From Phenylobacterium soli (GTDB lineage: Bacteria > Pseudomonadota > Alphaproteobacteria > Caulobacterales > Caulobacteraceae), in the NCBI RefSeq assembly GCF_003254475.1, contig NZ_QFYQ01000002.1, forward strand, positions 62,001-126,000: 64,000 nucleotides of DNA, given 5' to 3'. A program made the translations under genes and the position numbers. The notes under the pieces were generated by a model that saw only the letters and a list, made by a program, of their open reading frames with translations, did no database searches and was not told the origin of the DNA. Below are positions 1 through 8,334 of the stretch, in pieces; the stretch's first letter is position 1; every line of letters begins with the position of its first letter.

Positions 1-899
1 GCCGGCACCGGCGCGGTGGTGAAGAGGCCCGGCTCGTGGGCGTGAGCGGCGTGGCCGGCGATCCGGGCGACGATGTTCATGCCGAGCTTCCGGGCCACGC
101 TCTCGCGGGTCATGACCAGGGCCGCGGCGCCGTCGCTGATCGAGGAGGCGTTGGCGGCGGTGATCGCCCCGTCCTTGGCGAAGGCGGGCTTCAGCGTCGG
201 GATCTTGGCGGGGTCGGCCTTGGCGGGCTGCTCGTCATCCTCGATCAGCACCGCGCCCTTGCGGGTGACCACCTCGAAGGGGACGATCTCCTTCTTGAAG
301 GCGCCCGAGGCCGTGGCCGCCTTGGCCCGCTCCAGGGAGCCGATGGCGAACTCGTCCATCGCCTCGCGGGTGAACTGGTACTGCCTGGCCGTCTCCTCGG
401 CGAAGGAGCCCATCAGGCGGCCCGGCTCGTAGGCGTCTTCGAGTCCGTCGAGATACATGTGGTCGTAGAGGGTGTCGTGGCCGATGCGGGCGCCGGCGCG
501 GTGCTGCTTGGAGAGGAAGGGCGCGCCCGTCATGCTCTCCATGCCGCCGGCGACGATGATATCGGCGGTGCCGGCTGCCAGGGCGTCGTGGGCCATGATG
601 GCCGCCTGCATCCCCGAGCCGCACATCTTGTTGACGGTGGTCGCCTCCACAGACTTCGGCAGGCCCGCGCCCAGCGCCGCCTGGCGGGCCGGCGCCTGGC
701 CGAGGCCGGCCGGCAGGACGCAGCCCATGAAGATCTGCTCGACCGCGGCGGGGTCGGCCTTGGCGCGCTCGACGGCGGCGCGGACGGCCGCGGCACCGAG
801 GTCGGTGGCCTTCACCGGCGCGAAGACGCCCTGGAAGCCGCCCATGGGCGTGCGGGCGTAGGCGGCGATGACGACGGGGTCGGAGGCGGTGTTGCTCAT
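1..899 (-). CDS. Acetyl-CoA C-acetyltransferase (thiolase), 3' end cut by window edge
   Basis: Thiolase that condenses or cleaves acyl-CoA (acetoacetyl-CoA/acetyl-CoA exchange). The 299 visible codons start MSNTASDPVVIAAYARTPMG and contain the active-site segment NKMCGSGMQA with the nucleophilic Cys, followed by VAGGMESMTGAPF. The later part with NAxxxxDGAAA (seen as NASSISDGAAA) is also present. The C-terminal GHP histidine and second Cys lie beyond position 1. The start ATG is the complement of 897-899; no strong Shine-Dalgarno is seen. It is separate from the second thiolase at 36095. Whether it is biosynthetic (PhaA/AtoB-like) or catabolic cannot be told from this part. Confidence 0.93.
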   Translation of the reverse strand, partial: MSNTASDPVVIAAYARTPMGGFQGVFAPVKATDLGAAAVRAAVERAKADPAAVEQIFMGCVLPAGLGQAPARQAALGAGLPKSVEATTVNKMCGSGMQAAIMAHDALAAGTADIIVAGGMESMTGAPFLSKQHRAGARIGHDTLYDHMYLDGLEDAYEPGRLMGSFAEETARQYQFTREAMDEFAIGSLERAKAATASGAFKKEIVPFEVVTRKGAVLIEDDEQPAKADPAKIPTLKPAFAKDGAITAANASSISDGAAALVMTRESVARKLGMNIVARIAGHAAHAHEPGLFTTAPVP

Positions 900-981
900 G
901 CCGGAGATATAATTCACCAGACGATGAGATGCATCCTCCCGATGGGGAACCCCGCTCACGGCAGGACTCTCGCCTCAGGAC

Positions 982-2169
982 TCAGGCCGCGCGGACGGTC
1001 CCGGCGATGAAGCCGCCGCCAAGCACGCGGGTGGGGCTTTCCGGCGCGTAGAGGACGCAGGCCTGGCCCGGGGCGACGCCTTCCTCCGCCCCGTCGAAGA
1101 CCACGCCCGGCGCGCCATCGACCATGGCGAGGCGCCCGGCCACCGGCTCGCGGGTGGAGCGGACGCGGGCGAGCACGGGACGACCTGCCTCGGCGGCGGC
1201 CCCGATCGAGGCGTGGTCGCCGATCCAGTTGGTCTCCTTGAGGGAGAGGGCGTGGGTCATGAGGGCCTCGCGCGGGCCGACGATCACCTGCCGCGCGTCG
1301 GCGTCGATGCGGACCACGAACAGCGGATCGCCGACCGCGACATTGAGCCCCCGGCGCTGGCCGATGGTGTAGCGGGTGACGCCCTCGTGCCGGCCGAGCA
1401 CGCGCCCGTCGAGATGCACGATGTCGCCGGGCTCGGCGCCGTGCGGGCGCAGCTTGTCGATGATCGTCGTGTAGCGGCCCTCGGGCACGAAACAGATGTC
1501 CTGGCTGTCGGGCTTGTCGGCCACCGACAGGTTGAGGCTGGCCGCGGCGGCGCGCACGGCGGGCTTGGGCAGGCCACCGAGCGGGAAGCGCAGGTAGTCG
1601 AGCTGTTCGGCGGTGGTCGCGAACAGGAAATAGGACTGGTCGCGCGCCGGGTCGAAGGCGCGGTGCAGCTCGGGGCCGGCGGCCCCCTCCTCGCGGCGGA
1701 CGTAATGGCCCGTGGCCATGGCCGCTGCGCCGAGGTCGCGGGCGACGTCGAGGAGGTCGCGGAATTTGACCGTCTGGTTGCAGCGCACGCAGGGGATCGG
1801 GGTCTCGCCGCGCAGGTAGGCGTCGGCGAAGTCCTCGATGACCTGCTCGCGGAAGCGGCTCTCGTAGTCGAGCACGTAGTGCGGGATGCCGATCGCCTCG
1901 GCCGCCATCCGCGCGTCGTAGATGTCCTGGCCGGCGCAGCAGGCGCCCTTCTTCTGGATCGCCGCGCCGTGGTCGTAGAGCTGCAGCGTCACGCCGACGA
2001 CATCGTAGCCGGCCTTGGCCAGGAGGGCCGCGGTGACGGTGGAGTCCACCCCGCCCGACATGGCCGCGACGATCCGCGAACCGACCGGCAGGCGCACGGC
2101 CGCCTGCGCCGCCTCGACGAGGTCGGCGGAGAGCTCGGACGGAAGATCGGGCGCAAAGGGCGCGTTCAT
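982..2169 (-). CDS. mnmA: tRNA-specific 2-thiouridylase MnmA
   Basis: Cytoplasmic ATP-dependent enzyme that thiolates U34 of Lys, Glu and Gln tRNAs using sulfur relayed from a cysteine desulfurase. The 395-residue protein has the PP-loop SGGVDS at about residues 38-43. It has both catalytic cysteines: one in [10 protein letters not shown] (mid-protein) and one in [10 protein letters not shown], which form the disulfide/persulfide intermediate. The C-terminal beta-barrel region is present. An N-terminal extension of about 30 residues precedes the PP-loop domain, longer than the E. coli protein. The start is an ATG (complement of 2167-2169). It lies downstream of flgL with a palindromic repeat element between them, so it is probably transcribed separately. 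Confidence 0.97.
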   Translation of the reverse strand: MNAPFAPDLPSELSADLVEAAQAAVRLPVGSRIVAAMSGGVDSTVTAALLAKAGYDVVGVTLQLYDHGAAIQKKGACCAGQDIYDARMAAEAIGIPHYVLDYESRFREQVIEDFADAYLRGETPIPCVRCNQTVKFRDLLDVARDLGAAAMATGHYVRREEGAAGPELHRAFDPARDQSYFLFATTAEQLDYLRFPLGGLPKPAVRAAAASLNLSVADKPDSQDICFVPEGRYTTIIDKLRPHGAEPGDIVHLDGRVLGRHEGVTRYTIGQRRGLNVAVGDPLFVVRIDADARQVIVGPREALMTHALSLKETNWIGDHASIGAAAEAGRPVLARVRSTREPVAGRLAMVDGAPGVVFDGAEEGVAPGQACVLYAPESPTRVLGGGFIAGTVRAA

Positions 2170-2218
2170 GGGCCGCTATTTAGAGGCTCGGGGCCGCGAT
2201 TGCGAGCCGGAGCCAGAT

Positions 2219-2335
2219 GCTCCCCCACAGGGGGAGCTGTCCGGAACGGACTGAGGGGGTTGAGAGGCGGGGCGTCTGAGGCTCGTCGCTGCAACCCCCT
2301 CCGTCGCTTCGCGACACCTCCCCCTGAGGGGGAGG
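2219..2335. repeat. Palindromic intergenic element, copy A
   Basis: A 117-bp compound palindrome lies between flgL and mnmA. Outer hairpins are GCTCCCCC-aca-GGGGGAGC (2219-2237) and CCTCCCCC-tga-GGGGGAGG (2317-2335). The middle carries a 10-bp inverted repeat, GAGGGGGTTG (2253-2262) with CAACCCCCTC (2292-2301), and a TCGCTTCGCGA mini-palindrome just before the right hairpin. A second copy with the same architecture is at 22945-23060. G/C-only hairpins of this kind are frequent between genes in Caulobacterales and sphingomonads. It may end flgK-flgL transcription, although no T-run follows. Confidence 0.8.
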
Positions 2336-2342
2336 ATCTGGA

Positions 2343-3278
2343 CTACTGAATCTGCAGCAGGCTCAGGAGCGAGGAGTTCTTCAGGGTCTGGAAGACCTGG
2401 GCGGCGGCCTGGAAGGAGGTCTGTGCCATGGTCAGGTCGGCCGAGGCCTGGGCCATGTCGGCGTCGGTGATGCCGCCGATCATGGTGGTGAGGGTGGTCT
2501 GGCGGCTGCCCAGGTCGGATTTGATCTGGTCGACCCGCTGCTGGACCATGCCGTTCTGGGCGGCGAGCGCGACGGCGCCGGTGTGCACCGTGTCCCAGGT
2601 GGCCAGCTGGTTCTGCAGGAAGGTGCGCTGGGCCGGGCTGAGGGCGCCGTTGAAGGGACCCGAGGCGCTCTGATCGAACGCCTCGATGGTCTGCAGACCG
2701 GTCAGCATCGGCGTGCCGATGTCCGAGGCCAGGATGCCGGTGGTCACCTTGGTGGCGTCGTCCAGCTGGGTCGTGGCCTTGAACTGGTCGTTCTGGAAGA
2801 AGGACGAGATCGGCGGGCCGGCGGTGAGGCTGGCCAGCGTCGTGGCCGTCACCGGCTGGGTGTTGATCAGGCCGCCGCCGAACAGGTAGGCGCCGTTGTA
2901 ACGGGTGTTCATGGCGCCCACGGCCTTGTTCATCTGGCCCTGGATCTCGGTCATCAGGTTGGTGGCGTCGCCGGAGGCCAGGGTGTCGGCGATGGCCTGG
3001 CGGATGGCCTGGGCGGAGTCGGCGACCTGGTTGAGGGAGGTGTCCTGGGTGGTCAGCTTGTCGGCGATGAGTGTGTTCTGGTCCGAATAGCCCTGCAGGC
3101 GGACCTGCATCGACTTCATGGCGGTGAGCAGCTCGTCGTTGCGCGCGAAGCCCTTGAGGTCGTGGCCGTTCTTCTGGGTCGAGACGCGCTCGCCCGCCTC
3201 CAGCTGGCGCAGCTGGGCGTTCATCAGGTTGGTGATCACGGCGTTGTAGTTGCCGACCGTCGAGACGCGGGTGACCAT
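2343..3278 (-). CDS. flgL: Flagellar hook-associated protein 3 (FlgL), hook-filament junction
   Basis: Structural protein at the junction between hook and filament, exported by the flagellar type III system. The 311-residue protein has flagellin-like helical ends: an N-terminal segment MVTRVSTVGNYNAVITNLMN and a C-terminal segment ending FQTLKNSSLLSLLQIQ, typical of the D0/D1 coiled coil. The middle is Thr/Ala/Gly rich (variable domain). It sits 11 bp downstream of flgK on the same strand, the usual order, so it is expected to be cotranscribed from the flgK promoter. A flagellin paralogue is the alternative, but position next to flgK favours FlgL. Confidence 0.9.
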   Translation of the reverse strand: MVTRVSTVGNYNAVITNLMNAQLRQLEAGERVSTQKNGHDLKGFARNDELLTAMKSMQVRLQGYSDQNTLIADKLTTQDTSLNQVADSAQAIRQAIADTLASGDATNLMTEIQGQMNKAVGAMNTRYNGAYLFGGGLINTQPVTATTLASLTAGPPISSFFQNDQFKATTQLDDATKVTTGILASDIGTPMLTGLQTIEAFDQSASGPFNGALSPAQRTFLQNQLATWDTVHTGAVALAAQNGMVQQRVDQIKSDLGSRQTTLTTMIGGITDADMAQASADLTMAQTSFQAAAQVFQTLKNSSLLSLLQIQ

Positions 3279-3289
3279 GGCGATGCTCC

Positions 3290-5389
3290 TCAGACCATCT
3301 GCAGCAGGGTGTCGAACAGGTCCTTCGTCGCCTGGATCATGCGGGCGGAAGCGTTGAAGGCCTGTTGATAGGTCTGCAGGCGGACCAGTTCTTCGTCGAG
3401 ATTGACGCTCTCCACCGAAGAGCGGCGGTTCTGGGCCTCGGTCTGGATGGCGTCGGCGCTGGTCTTGGCGGTGGAAGCCGCTTCGGAGTCGCGGCCGAGG
3501 GCGCCGCCGAACTGCGAGGCGTAGCGCGAGACCGTGGCGGTGAGCTGGCCGAGCGAGCCGGCCGGCTGGAAGAGGGTGGTGACGTCGCCGGACTGGGCGA
3601 GGCCCACCGCCCCCTGCCCGTCGCCGGGCCGCAGCGCCGGCTGGCCGGCGGCGACGGTGAGGTCGAGATGGGCCAGGGCCAGAAGGCTGGGGTTGGCGGT
3701 GATGGTGCTGTCGACGTCGAAGCGGCTGGCGCGGGCAGAGCGCTCGACGACGCCGATGCCGAAGAGCTGGCTGAAGGATGGCCCGCCGGCGCCGCGCGAG
3801 GTGCCGTCCTGGACCACCGACAGGCCGGCGTTGAGCGGCTGGTTGGCGGCGAAGCTCATCACCCCGTTGGCGTCGAGGGAGAACTGGCCATAGAGGCCGA
3901 CGCCCGTCGTCGTGGAGTTCAGGGTGTTGAGGAGATCGCTCATCTGGGTGAGCGCCGGCATGGTGACGGTGATGTCGCGGATCGGCTTGCCGTCGGCCTG
4001 GGAGAGCCGGAAGGTGATGGTCTGGCCGGCCGTGAAGCCATGGGCGTCCGCGGCCGAGAGCCCGGTCTCGTAGGTGGTGAAGCCGCTGGCGCGGACCAGG
4101 TCGTTGAGGCCGAAGAAGGCCGAGAAGCCGCGCCCGGTCTTGGACGACGTGCCTTCGTCGATGGCCACGCCGTTGGTCCCCGTGGCGCTGATCGACAGCT
4201 TGTTGTTGACGTAGGTGGCCGTGCCGTTGGCGCCCATGGCCGCGTTGAGGTCGGCCAGGAAGGTGGCCGGCGAGGTAGCGCCGGGCGCGCCGCCGTCGAC
4301 GCTGATGGTCTGGGCCGTGAAGTCGATGGCGTAGGTGTGCTGCACCACCCCGGCCGAGTCGGTGATGGCGATCGTCGACGCACCCGTGAAGCCGTTGAGG
4401 GCGGTCGGCAGGTCGAGGCCGGTGTCGCGGCCGGTGAGCGTGGTCAGGGGCGGCACGGCGGCGGAGGCGTTGTGCGCCGCGTTGAGCTGGTTCACCGCCC
4501 GGGTCACGAACTCGCCGAGCTGGTCGGAGATGCCGGGCAGCTTCTGGTCGCGCATCTCCATCAGGCCGCGCATCTCGCCGGAGGACATGGTGATCGGCTG
4601 GACGGTGGAGGAGACCGAGCCGCCGGTGGCGGTGACGTAGCCCGGCGTCGAGGCGGTCTTGTTGTAGGACAGGGTGACGGCCGTGTCGCCGGCCAGCAGC
4701 ACGCCCTCGGGCGAGCGGACGTCGACCCCACCGCCGGGCCGCTGGGCGACCTTGATGCCGATCAGGCCGGAGAGTTGGTCGAGGAGCTGGCTCTGGATGT
4801 TCTCCGCACCCGAGGCGTCGGCCTGGACCAGCTTGGCGCGGCTGATGTCGGCGTTCAGCTTGCTGATCTGCTGCAGCAGGTTGTTGGCCGTGTTGATGTC
4901 CGAGCTGATGCGCGTGTCGATGGTCTGGCCGAGCTGGTCGACCTGGGTGTTGATCCGGTCGGCCTCGGTCAGGAAGTCCTGCACCGTGGAGATCACCTGG
5001 CCGCGCAGCAGGCTGTTGGCGGGATCGTTCGCCGCCGCGGCGGCGGCCGTGTAGGCCTTGTCCAGCCGGCCGAAGAAGTAGGTGCTGCTAGAGGGGTCGC
5101 CGAATAGCCCCTGGGCGTTGTCGAGGTACTGCGAATAGGCGGCCCAGCGGTTGGAGTCGGCGCCGGCGGTCAGGCTGGCGAGCTGCAGGTACTGGTCGGT
5201 GACCCGCTCGACGCCGGTGACCTGGACGCCCTGGCCCATGCCGCCCACGGTGAGCTGCTGCTGGTTGACCGCCTTGCGCACATAGCCGGGCGTGTTGACG
5301 TTGGAGATGTTGTCCGAGACGGTCCGCAGGCCCGTCTGGGCGGCCATCAGGCCCGAGGTCGCGGTCTGCAGCGCGATCGACAGCGACAT
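3290..5389 (-). CDS. flgK: Flagellar hook-associated protein 1 (FlgK)
   Basis: First hook-filament junction protein. The 699-residue protein opens MSLSIALQTATSGLMAAQTG and carries the flagellar rod/hook signature VSDNISNVNTPGYVRK at about residues 24-39. The C-terminal half ends with the helical segment SVESVNLDEELVRLQTYQQA..ARMIQATKDLFDTLLQMV, characteristic of FlgK. It is first gene of a leftward flgK-flgL operon and faces fliK across a 375-bp control region. The start is an ATG (complement of 5387-5389). A sigma-54-like element 70-85 bp upstream (5461-5475) is a plausible promoter. Confidence 0.96.
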   Translation of the reverse strand: MSLSIALQTATSGLMAAQTGLRTVSDNISNVNTPGYVRKAVNQQQLTVGGMGQGVQVTGVERVTDQYLQLASLTAGADSNRWAAYSQYLDNAQGLFGDPSSSTYFFGRLDKAYTAAAAAANDPANSLLRGQVISTVQDFLTEADRINTQVDQLGQTIDTRISSDINTANNLLQQISKLNADISRAKLVQADASGAENIQSQLLDQLSGLIGIKVAQRPGGGVDVRSPEGVLLAGDTAVTLSYNKTASTPGYVTATGGSVSSTVQPITMSSGEMRGLMEMRDQKLPGISDQLGEFVTRAVNQLNAAHNASAAVPPLTTLTGRDTGLDLPTALNGFTGASTIAITDSAGVVQHTYAIDFTAQTISVDGGAPGATSPATFLADLNAAMGANGTATYVNNKLSISATGTNGVAIDEGTSSKTGRGFSAFFGLNDLVRASGFTTYETGLSAADAHGFTAGQTITFRLSQADGKPIRDITVTMPALTQMSDLLNTLNSTTTGVGLYGQFSLDANGVMSFAANQPLNAGLSVVQDGTSRGAGGPSFSQLFGIGVVERSARASRFDVDSTITANPSLLALAHLDLTVAAGQPALRPGDGQGAVGLAQSGDVTTLFQPAGSLGQLTATVSRYASQFGGALGRDSEAASTAKTSADAIQTEAQNRRSSVESVNLDEELVRLQTYQQAFNASARMIQATKDLFDTLLQMV

Positions 5390-5460
5390 GGCTTAACCCT
5401 CCGCCCGGCAAAGGCTGACGCGCGAATAGGCGGAATCTGCCGGGCGCATGGTGTACGCGC

Positions 5461-5476
5461 GCCAACCGTTCGCCAA
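5461..5476 (-). promoter_or_regulatory. Candidate sigma-54 promoter for flgK-flgL
   Basis: Read on the minus strand the sequence is TTGGCGAACGGTTGGC. It has GG and GC dinucleotides exactly 10 bp apart, as needed for the -24/-12 elements, and TGGC at -24. The -12 element is TGGC instead of TTGC, so the match is imperfect. Predicted transcription start is near 5449, about 60 bp before the flgK ATG. Confidence 0.4.
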
Positions 5477-5690
5477 AAAGTCCCGCGTTTTCAACATGGT
5501 CCCTCTCCGGACCTGATGGACATCATGTTATGACGCGCAAGAGCGGCGCCAGTCGGACCGGGCCTCTCCCCGGCCCGGCAGGGAACGCCCCATCAAGACG
5601 CCATCGGCCCGGCAAAAAGCGCCATCGGACCCCCTCGGCGAGGCGCCCAGACAGGGCTCTTTATTTCGTATTTTCAGATACTTGTCTGTG

Positions 5691-5706
5691 TGGCGCGAAG
5701 GTTGCT
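5691..5706 (+). promoter_or_regulatory. Sigma-54 (RpoN) promoter of the hook operon
   Basis: TGGCGCGAAGGTTGCT matches the -24/-12 consensus TGGCACG-N4-TTGCW at every key position except A to G at -22. Transcription would start near 5717. That rules out the upstream GTG at 5690 as the fliK start and supports the ATG at 5765. Sigma-54 control of this operon is the known arrangement in Caulobacter. Confidence 0.8.
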
Positions 5707-5764
5707 CCGGACTGTCCGAATGAACCCGGCGCCAAGCGCGCCACATCGGACAGCCAAGGCTCAC

Positions 5765-7486
5765 ATGACTGCGCCCGTGCTTAACGCCTCGCCCTTCCCC
5801 GCTCCCGGCGCCTCCGCCGGGCAGGGCGGGATCGCGGCCGGCGCCCAGGGCCAGGGTCAGGCGCAGGCCGGAATGGCCGGCGCGGTGGCGGGCTTCGAGG
5901 CGCTCATCGCCGCCCTGTTCGGCGACCAGGCCGGGACCCTCGTCCAGCCGGGCGCGGCCCAGGCGGCCGCGGCCGGCCCCGCGGGCGCCTCCCAACCCAG
6001 CGCCGCCAACGCCACTACGACGGGCGACGCGACGGGGGCGGGCAAGACCGCAGATGGCAAGACCGCCGACGGCCAGGACGTCGCGGGGGCGCAGGCCCAG
6101 GCCGCCGCCCTGCTGGCCGGCGCAGCCCAGGTCCCGCAATCGGCGGCCCCGCAGCCTGCGGCCGGCGCCGCGCCGACGGCCGACCCGGCGGCGGAAGCGG
6201 CTGGCGACGGGAGCAAGGCCAAGACGGCGCAGCCCGCGCAGGCGGCCTACGCCCACGCCAACCCGAACGCCGCCTTCCTGCGTGACAGCGGCGCGCCCGC
6301 GGATGGCGCCGTCCCGGCCGGGGCCCCGGTCGCGACGCCGGCGGAGACCAAGCCCGCGGGTCCGACCACGGCCGAGCCCGCGGCCCCGCAGCCGCCGATC
6401 ACCGAGGCCGCGCCGGCTCCGGCCGCCGCCTTCGAACAGCTCGCCAAGGCCGACCCCGCGCCCGCGGTCAAGGCCGAGACGCCGGCGACCGCCGCCGCGC
6501 CGAGCACGCGCTCGCCGGCCGCGCCCTCGGCGCCCACCGAGGCTGCGCCGACGGCCGGCCCGCAGTCCGCCGCCCCGGCCGCGGGCGAGCCCACGGCTCA
6601 GGGCCAGGCTGACAGCCAGGCTCAGGTTCAGGCCCAGCCGGGGGCCCAGACCGCGGCCCAGAGCACGGCTCAGAGCACGGCTCAGAGCGCGGCCCCGGCC
6701 GTCCAGACGCCCGCCCCGGCGAACGCTCAGGCGAACGCCCCGCGTCCGGCCGTGCGCGATCGCGGCGCCGCCAAGACCGAGACCGCCGGCGCCGACCCCT
6801 CGGCCAAGGCCCTCGCCCCCGGCCACCTGAAGCGTGTCGAGGGGGTGAAGACCGAAGCAGCCACCGAGGCCGTGAGCCAGGCGGCCGCGGCGAGCGCCGA
6901 GGACGCCGACGACGGCGCCGCCGGGAGCGCGGACCACGACGACGCCCGCGCCGCGCCCGGCGCCGATCCGGCGGCCAGCGCCCCGCAGTCCGCCGCCCCG
7001 GCCAATGTGCACGCCGCGGCGAGCGCGCCGCGCGGCGCCCCGCAGACGGTGGCCAACCTCGCCGCCCAGATCGTCAAGAAGCTGGAGGCCAAGACCACCC
7101 GCTTCGACGTGGAGCTCGACCCGGCGGGCCTGGGCAAGGTCAACGTGCGCGTCGACATCTCCGCCGACGGCCAGATCAGCGCCGCCCTCGCCTGCCACAA
7201 CCCGCACGCGGCCGAGGCGCTGAAGGCGCGCTCGAACGAGCTGCGCCAGGCCCTGGAGCAGGCCGGCTTCGACCTTTCCGGCGGCCTCTCGTTCGAGATG
7301 GCCGGCGGCCAGAACGGCGGCGCGGGCGCCGGCCAGGGCCAATTCGACAACCAGCCGGGCGCGAGCTTCCGCGGCCGGGCCTTCGCCAACGCCCTCGAGA
7401 CGGCGGACGGTGCGGCCCAGGCGGCGGCGGACAGCGCGCTTCGCTACGGATCCAGCCGGACCTCCGGCGTGGACATCCGGATCTGA
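5765..7486 (+). CDS. fliK: Flagellar hook-length control protein FliK
   Basis: Secreted molecular ruler that measures hook length and triggers the switch of export substrate. The 573-residue protein has a long N-terminal two thirds made almost entirely of Ala, Pro, Gln, Thr and Gly, including a tandem AQST repeat encoded by 12-bp repeats near 6657-6690. The compact C-terminal flg_hook domain contains TTRFDVELDPAGLGKVNVRV and LRQALEQAGFDLSGGLSFEM. I chose the ATG at 5765 (MTAPVLNASPF) because the sigma-54 promoter at 5691-5706 would place earlier in-frame starts upstream of or too close to the transcript start. It leads the fliK-flgD-flgE operon. The repetitive part is likely variable among relatives. 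Confidence 0.88.
   Translation: MTAPVLNASPFPAPGASAGQGGIAAGAQGQGQAQAGMAGAVAGFEALIAALFGDQAGTLVQPGAAQAAAAGPAGASQPSAANATTTGDATGAGKTADGKTADGQDVAGAQAQAAALLAGAAQVPQSAAPQPAAGAAPTADPAAEAAGDGSKAKTAQPAQAAYAHANPNAAFLRDSGAPADGAVPAGAPVATPAETKPAGPTTAEPAAPQPPITEAAPAPAAAFEQLAKADPAPAVKAETPATAAAPSTRSPAAPSAPTEAAPTAGPQSAAPAAGEPTAQGQADSQAQVQAQPGAQTAAQSTAQSTAQSAAPAVQTPAPANAQANAPRPAVRDRGAAKTETAGADPSAKALAPGHLKRVEGVKTEAATEAVSQAAAASAEDADDGAAGSADHDDARAAPGADPAASAPQSAAPANVHAAASAPRGAPQTVANLAAQIVKKLEAKTTRFDVELDPAGLGKVNVRVDISADGQISAALACHNPHAAEALKARSNELRQALEQAGFDLSGGLSFEMAGGQNGGAGAGQGQFDNQPGASFRGRAFANALETADGAAQAAADSALRYGSSRTSGVDIRI
6657..6692 (+). repeat. 12-bp tandem repeat inside fliK
   Basis: The unit CAGAGCACGGCT occurs in tandem, with a degenerate last copy, and encodes AQST repeats in the low-complexity linker of FliK. 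Copy-number change here would alter protein length in 4-residue steps without a frameshift. Confidence 0.6.
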
Positions 7487-7499
7487 TGGGAGGCCCGCG

Positions 7500-8222
7500 A
7501 TGACCGTCGGCAGCACGACCAGCACGACCTCGAGCGCCGCCGTCGCGGCGCAGACCAACACCGACGCGCTGTCCCAGCTCAGCAGCAACTTCCAGAGCTT
7601 CCTCAGCCTGCTGACCACGCAGCTGAAGAACCAGGACCCGCTGTCGCCGATGGACTCCACCCAGTTCACCCAGCAGCTGACCCAGATGGCCGGGGTGCAG
7701 GCGCAGCTCAACGGCAACGCCCTGCTGCAGCAGGTAGCCGCCAACACCGGCACCGGCATCTCCACCGCGGTGGGGCTGATCGGCAAGGAAGTGCGCGCGC
7801 TGAGCGACAACGCCGACCTGAAGAACGGCAAGGCGCAGTGGACCTACAACCTGCCCTCCAACGCCGCCGCCCTGAAGGTCGAGGTGGTGAACGCCCAGGG
7901 CGTGGTGATGCACGCCGAGCAGGTCTCGGCGGCCGACGGCCTGAAGGCCGGCGACCACAACTTCACCTGGAACGGCAAGGACATGACGGGCGCGGCGGCC
8001 CCTGACGGGACCTACACCCTGAAGGTGACCGCCGCCGACACCACCGGGGCGGCGATCGCCAGCACGACCTACGTCCAGGGGCTGGTGACCTCCGTCGAGC
8101 AGTCGAACGGCAGCACCCTGATCTCGGTCAACGGCACCAAGGTCAACTGGAGCACGGTGAAGAGCATCACCCAGCCCGGCGCCTCGACCGCTTCGTCTTC
8201 AACCGCGTCGAGCGGCTCATGA
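7500..8222 (+). CDS. flgD: Flagellar hook-capping/scaffold protein FlgD
   Basis: Scaffold that caps the growing hook and guides FlgE assembly. The 240-residue protein has the conserved N-terminal stretch FLSLLTTQLKNQDPLSPMDS followed by TQFTQQLTQMAGVQAQLN, diagnostic of FlgD. The C-terminal FlgD-Ig-like region contains FTWNGKDMTGAAAPDGTYTL. The start ATG at 7500 follows the fliK stop by 13 bp with GGGAGG at 7488-7493 as ribosome binding site, so it is translated from the same transcript. The tail is Ser/Thr/Ala rich. Export is through the flagellar secretion system. Confidence 0.95.
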   Translation: MTVGSTTSTTSSAAVAAQTNTDALSQLSSNFQSFLSLLTTQLKNQDPLSPMDSTQFTQQLTQMAGVQAQLNGNALLQQVAANTGTGISTAVGLIGKEVRALSDNADLKNGKAQWTYNLPSNAAALKVEVVNAQGVVMHAEQVSAADGLKAGDHNFTWNGKDMTGAAAPDGTYTLKVTAADTTGAAIASTTYVQGLVTSVEQSNGSTLISVNGTKVNWSTVKSITQPGASTASSSTASSGS

Positions 8223-8244
8223 GCCGCGCACGCACCCTGAAACC

Positions 8245-8290
8245 CGGACGGCAAAACGCCGCCCAGCCTGACGGCCAAAACGCGCCGTCC
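8245..8290. promoter_or_regulatory. Paired palindromic motifs between flgD and flgE
   Basis: The flgD-flgE gap holds two similar sequences, GACGGCAAAACGCCG (8248-8262) and GACGGCCAAAACGCGCCGTC (8270-8289). Each is an imperfect inverted repeat around AAAA, centred about 25 bp apart. They resemble the CCCGGCA motifs of the flgK/fliK region and may be extra enhancer-like sites or mRNA hairpins between two operon genes. No good sigma-54 promoter accompanies them. Confidence 0.4.
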
Positions 8291-8334
8291 GGATCCGCAG
8301 CACGCGGGCTCTTCGAACCAGAACGGAAGGACCC

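Larger units (their letters stand above)
5390..5764. promoter_or_regulatory. Divergent flgK / fliK control region (no gene)
   Basis: This 375-bp stretch holds no convincing gene. It contains a near-perfect sigma-54 promoter for fliK (5691-5706), a weaker sigma-54-like element for flgK (5461-5476 on the minus strand), and four copies of CCCGGCA. Two of these, at 5571-5589 and 5605-5623, share the layout CGGCCCGGCA-N5-CGCC and lie 34 bp apart. The others are at about 5403-5409 and, inverted, about 5438-5444. In Caulobacter the equivalent divergent hook promoters share FlbD-bound ftr enhancers, so these repeats are good candidates for that role; I assign this by position and repetition, not by a recalled consensus. 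Confidence 0.6.

Noticed and set aside
3365..5107. Plus-strand frame opposite flgK
   Set aside because: Shadow of a conserved flagellar gene; composition Gly/Arg/Val/Asp with no domain.
5528..7831. Minus-strand frame opposite fliK
   Set aside because: Antisense to low-complexity fliK; it would cover the sigma-54 promoter and has no recognisable domain.
8223..8334. Sigma-54 promoter for flgE alone
   Set aside because: No TGGC-N7-TTGC match with correct spacing; flgE is more simply read from the fliK promoter.
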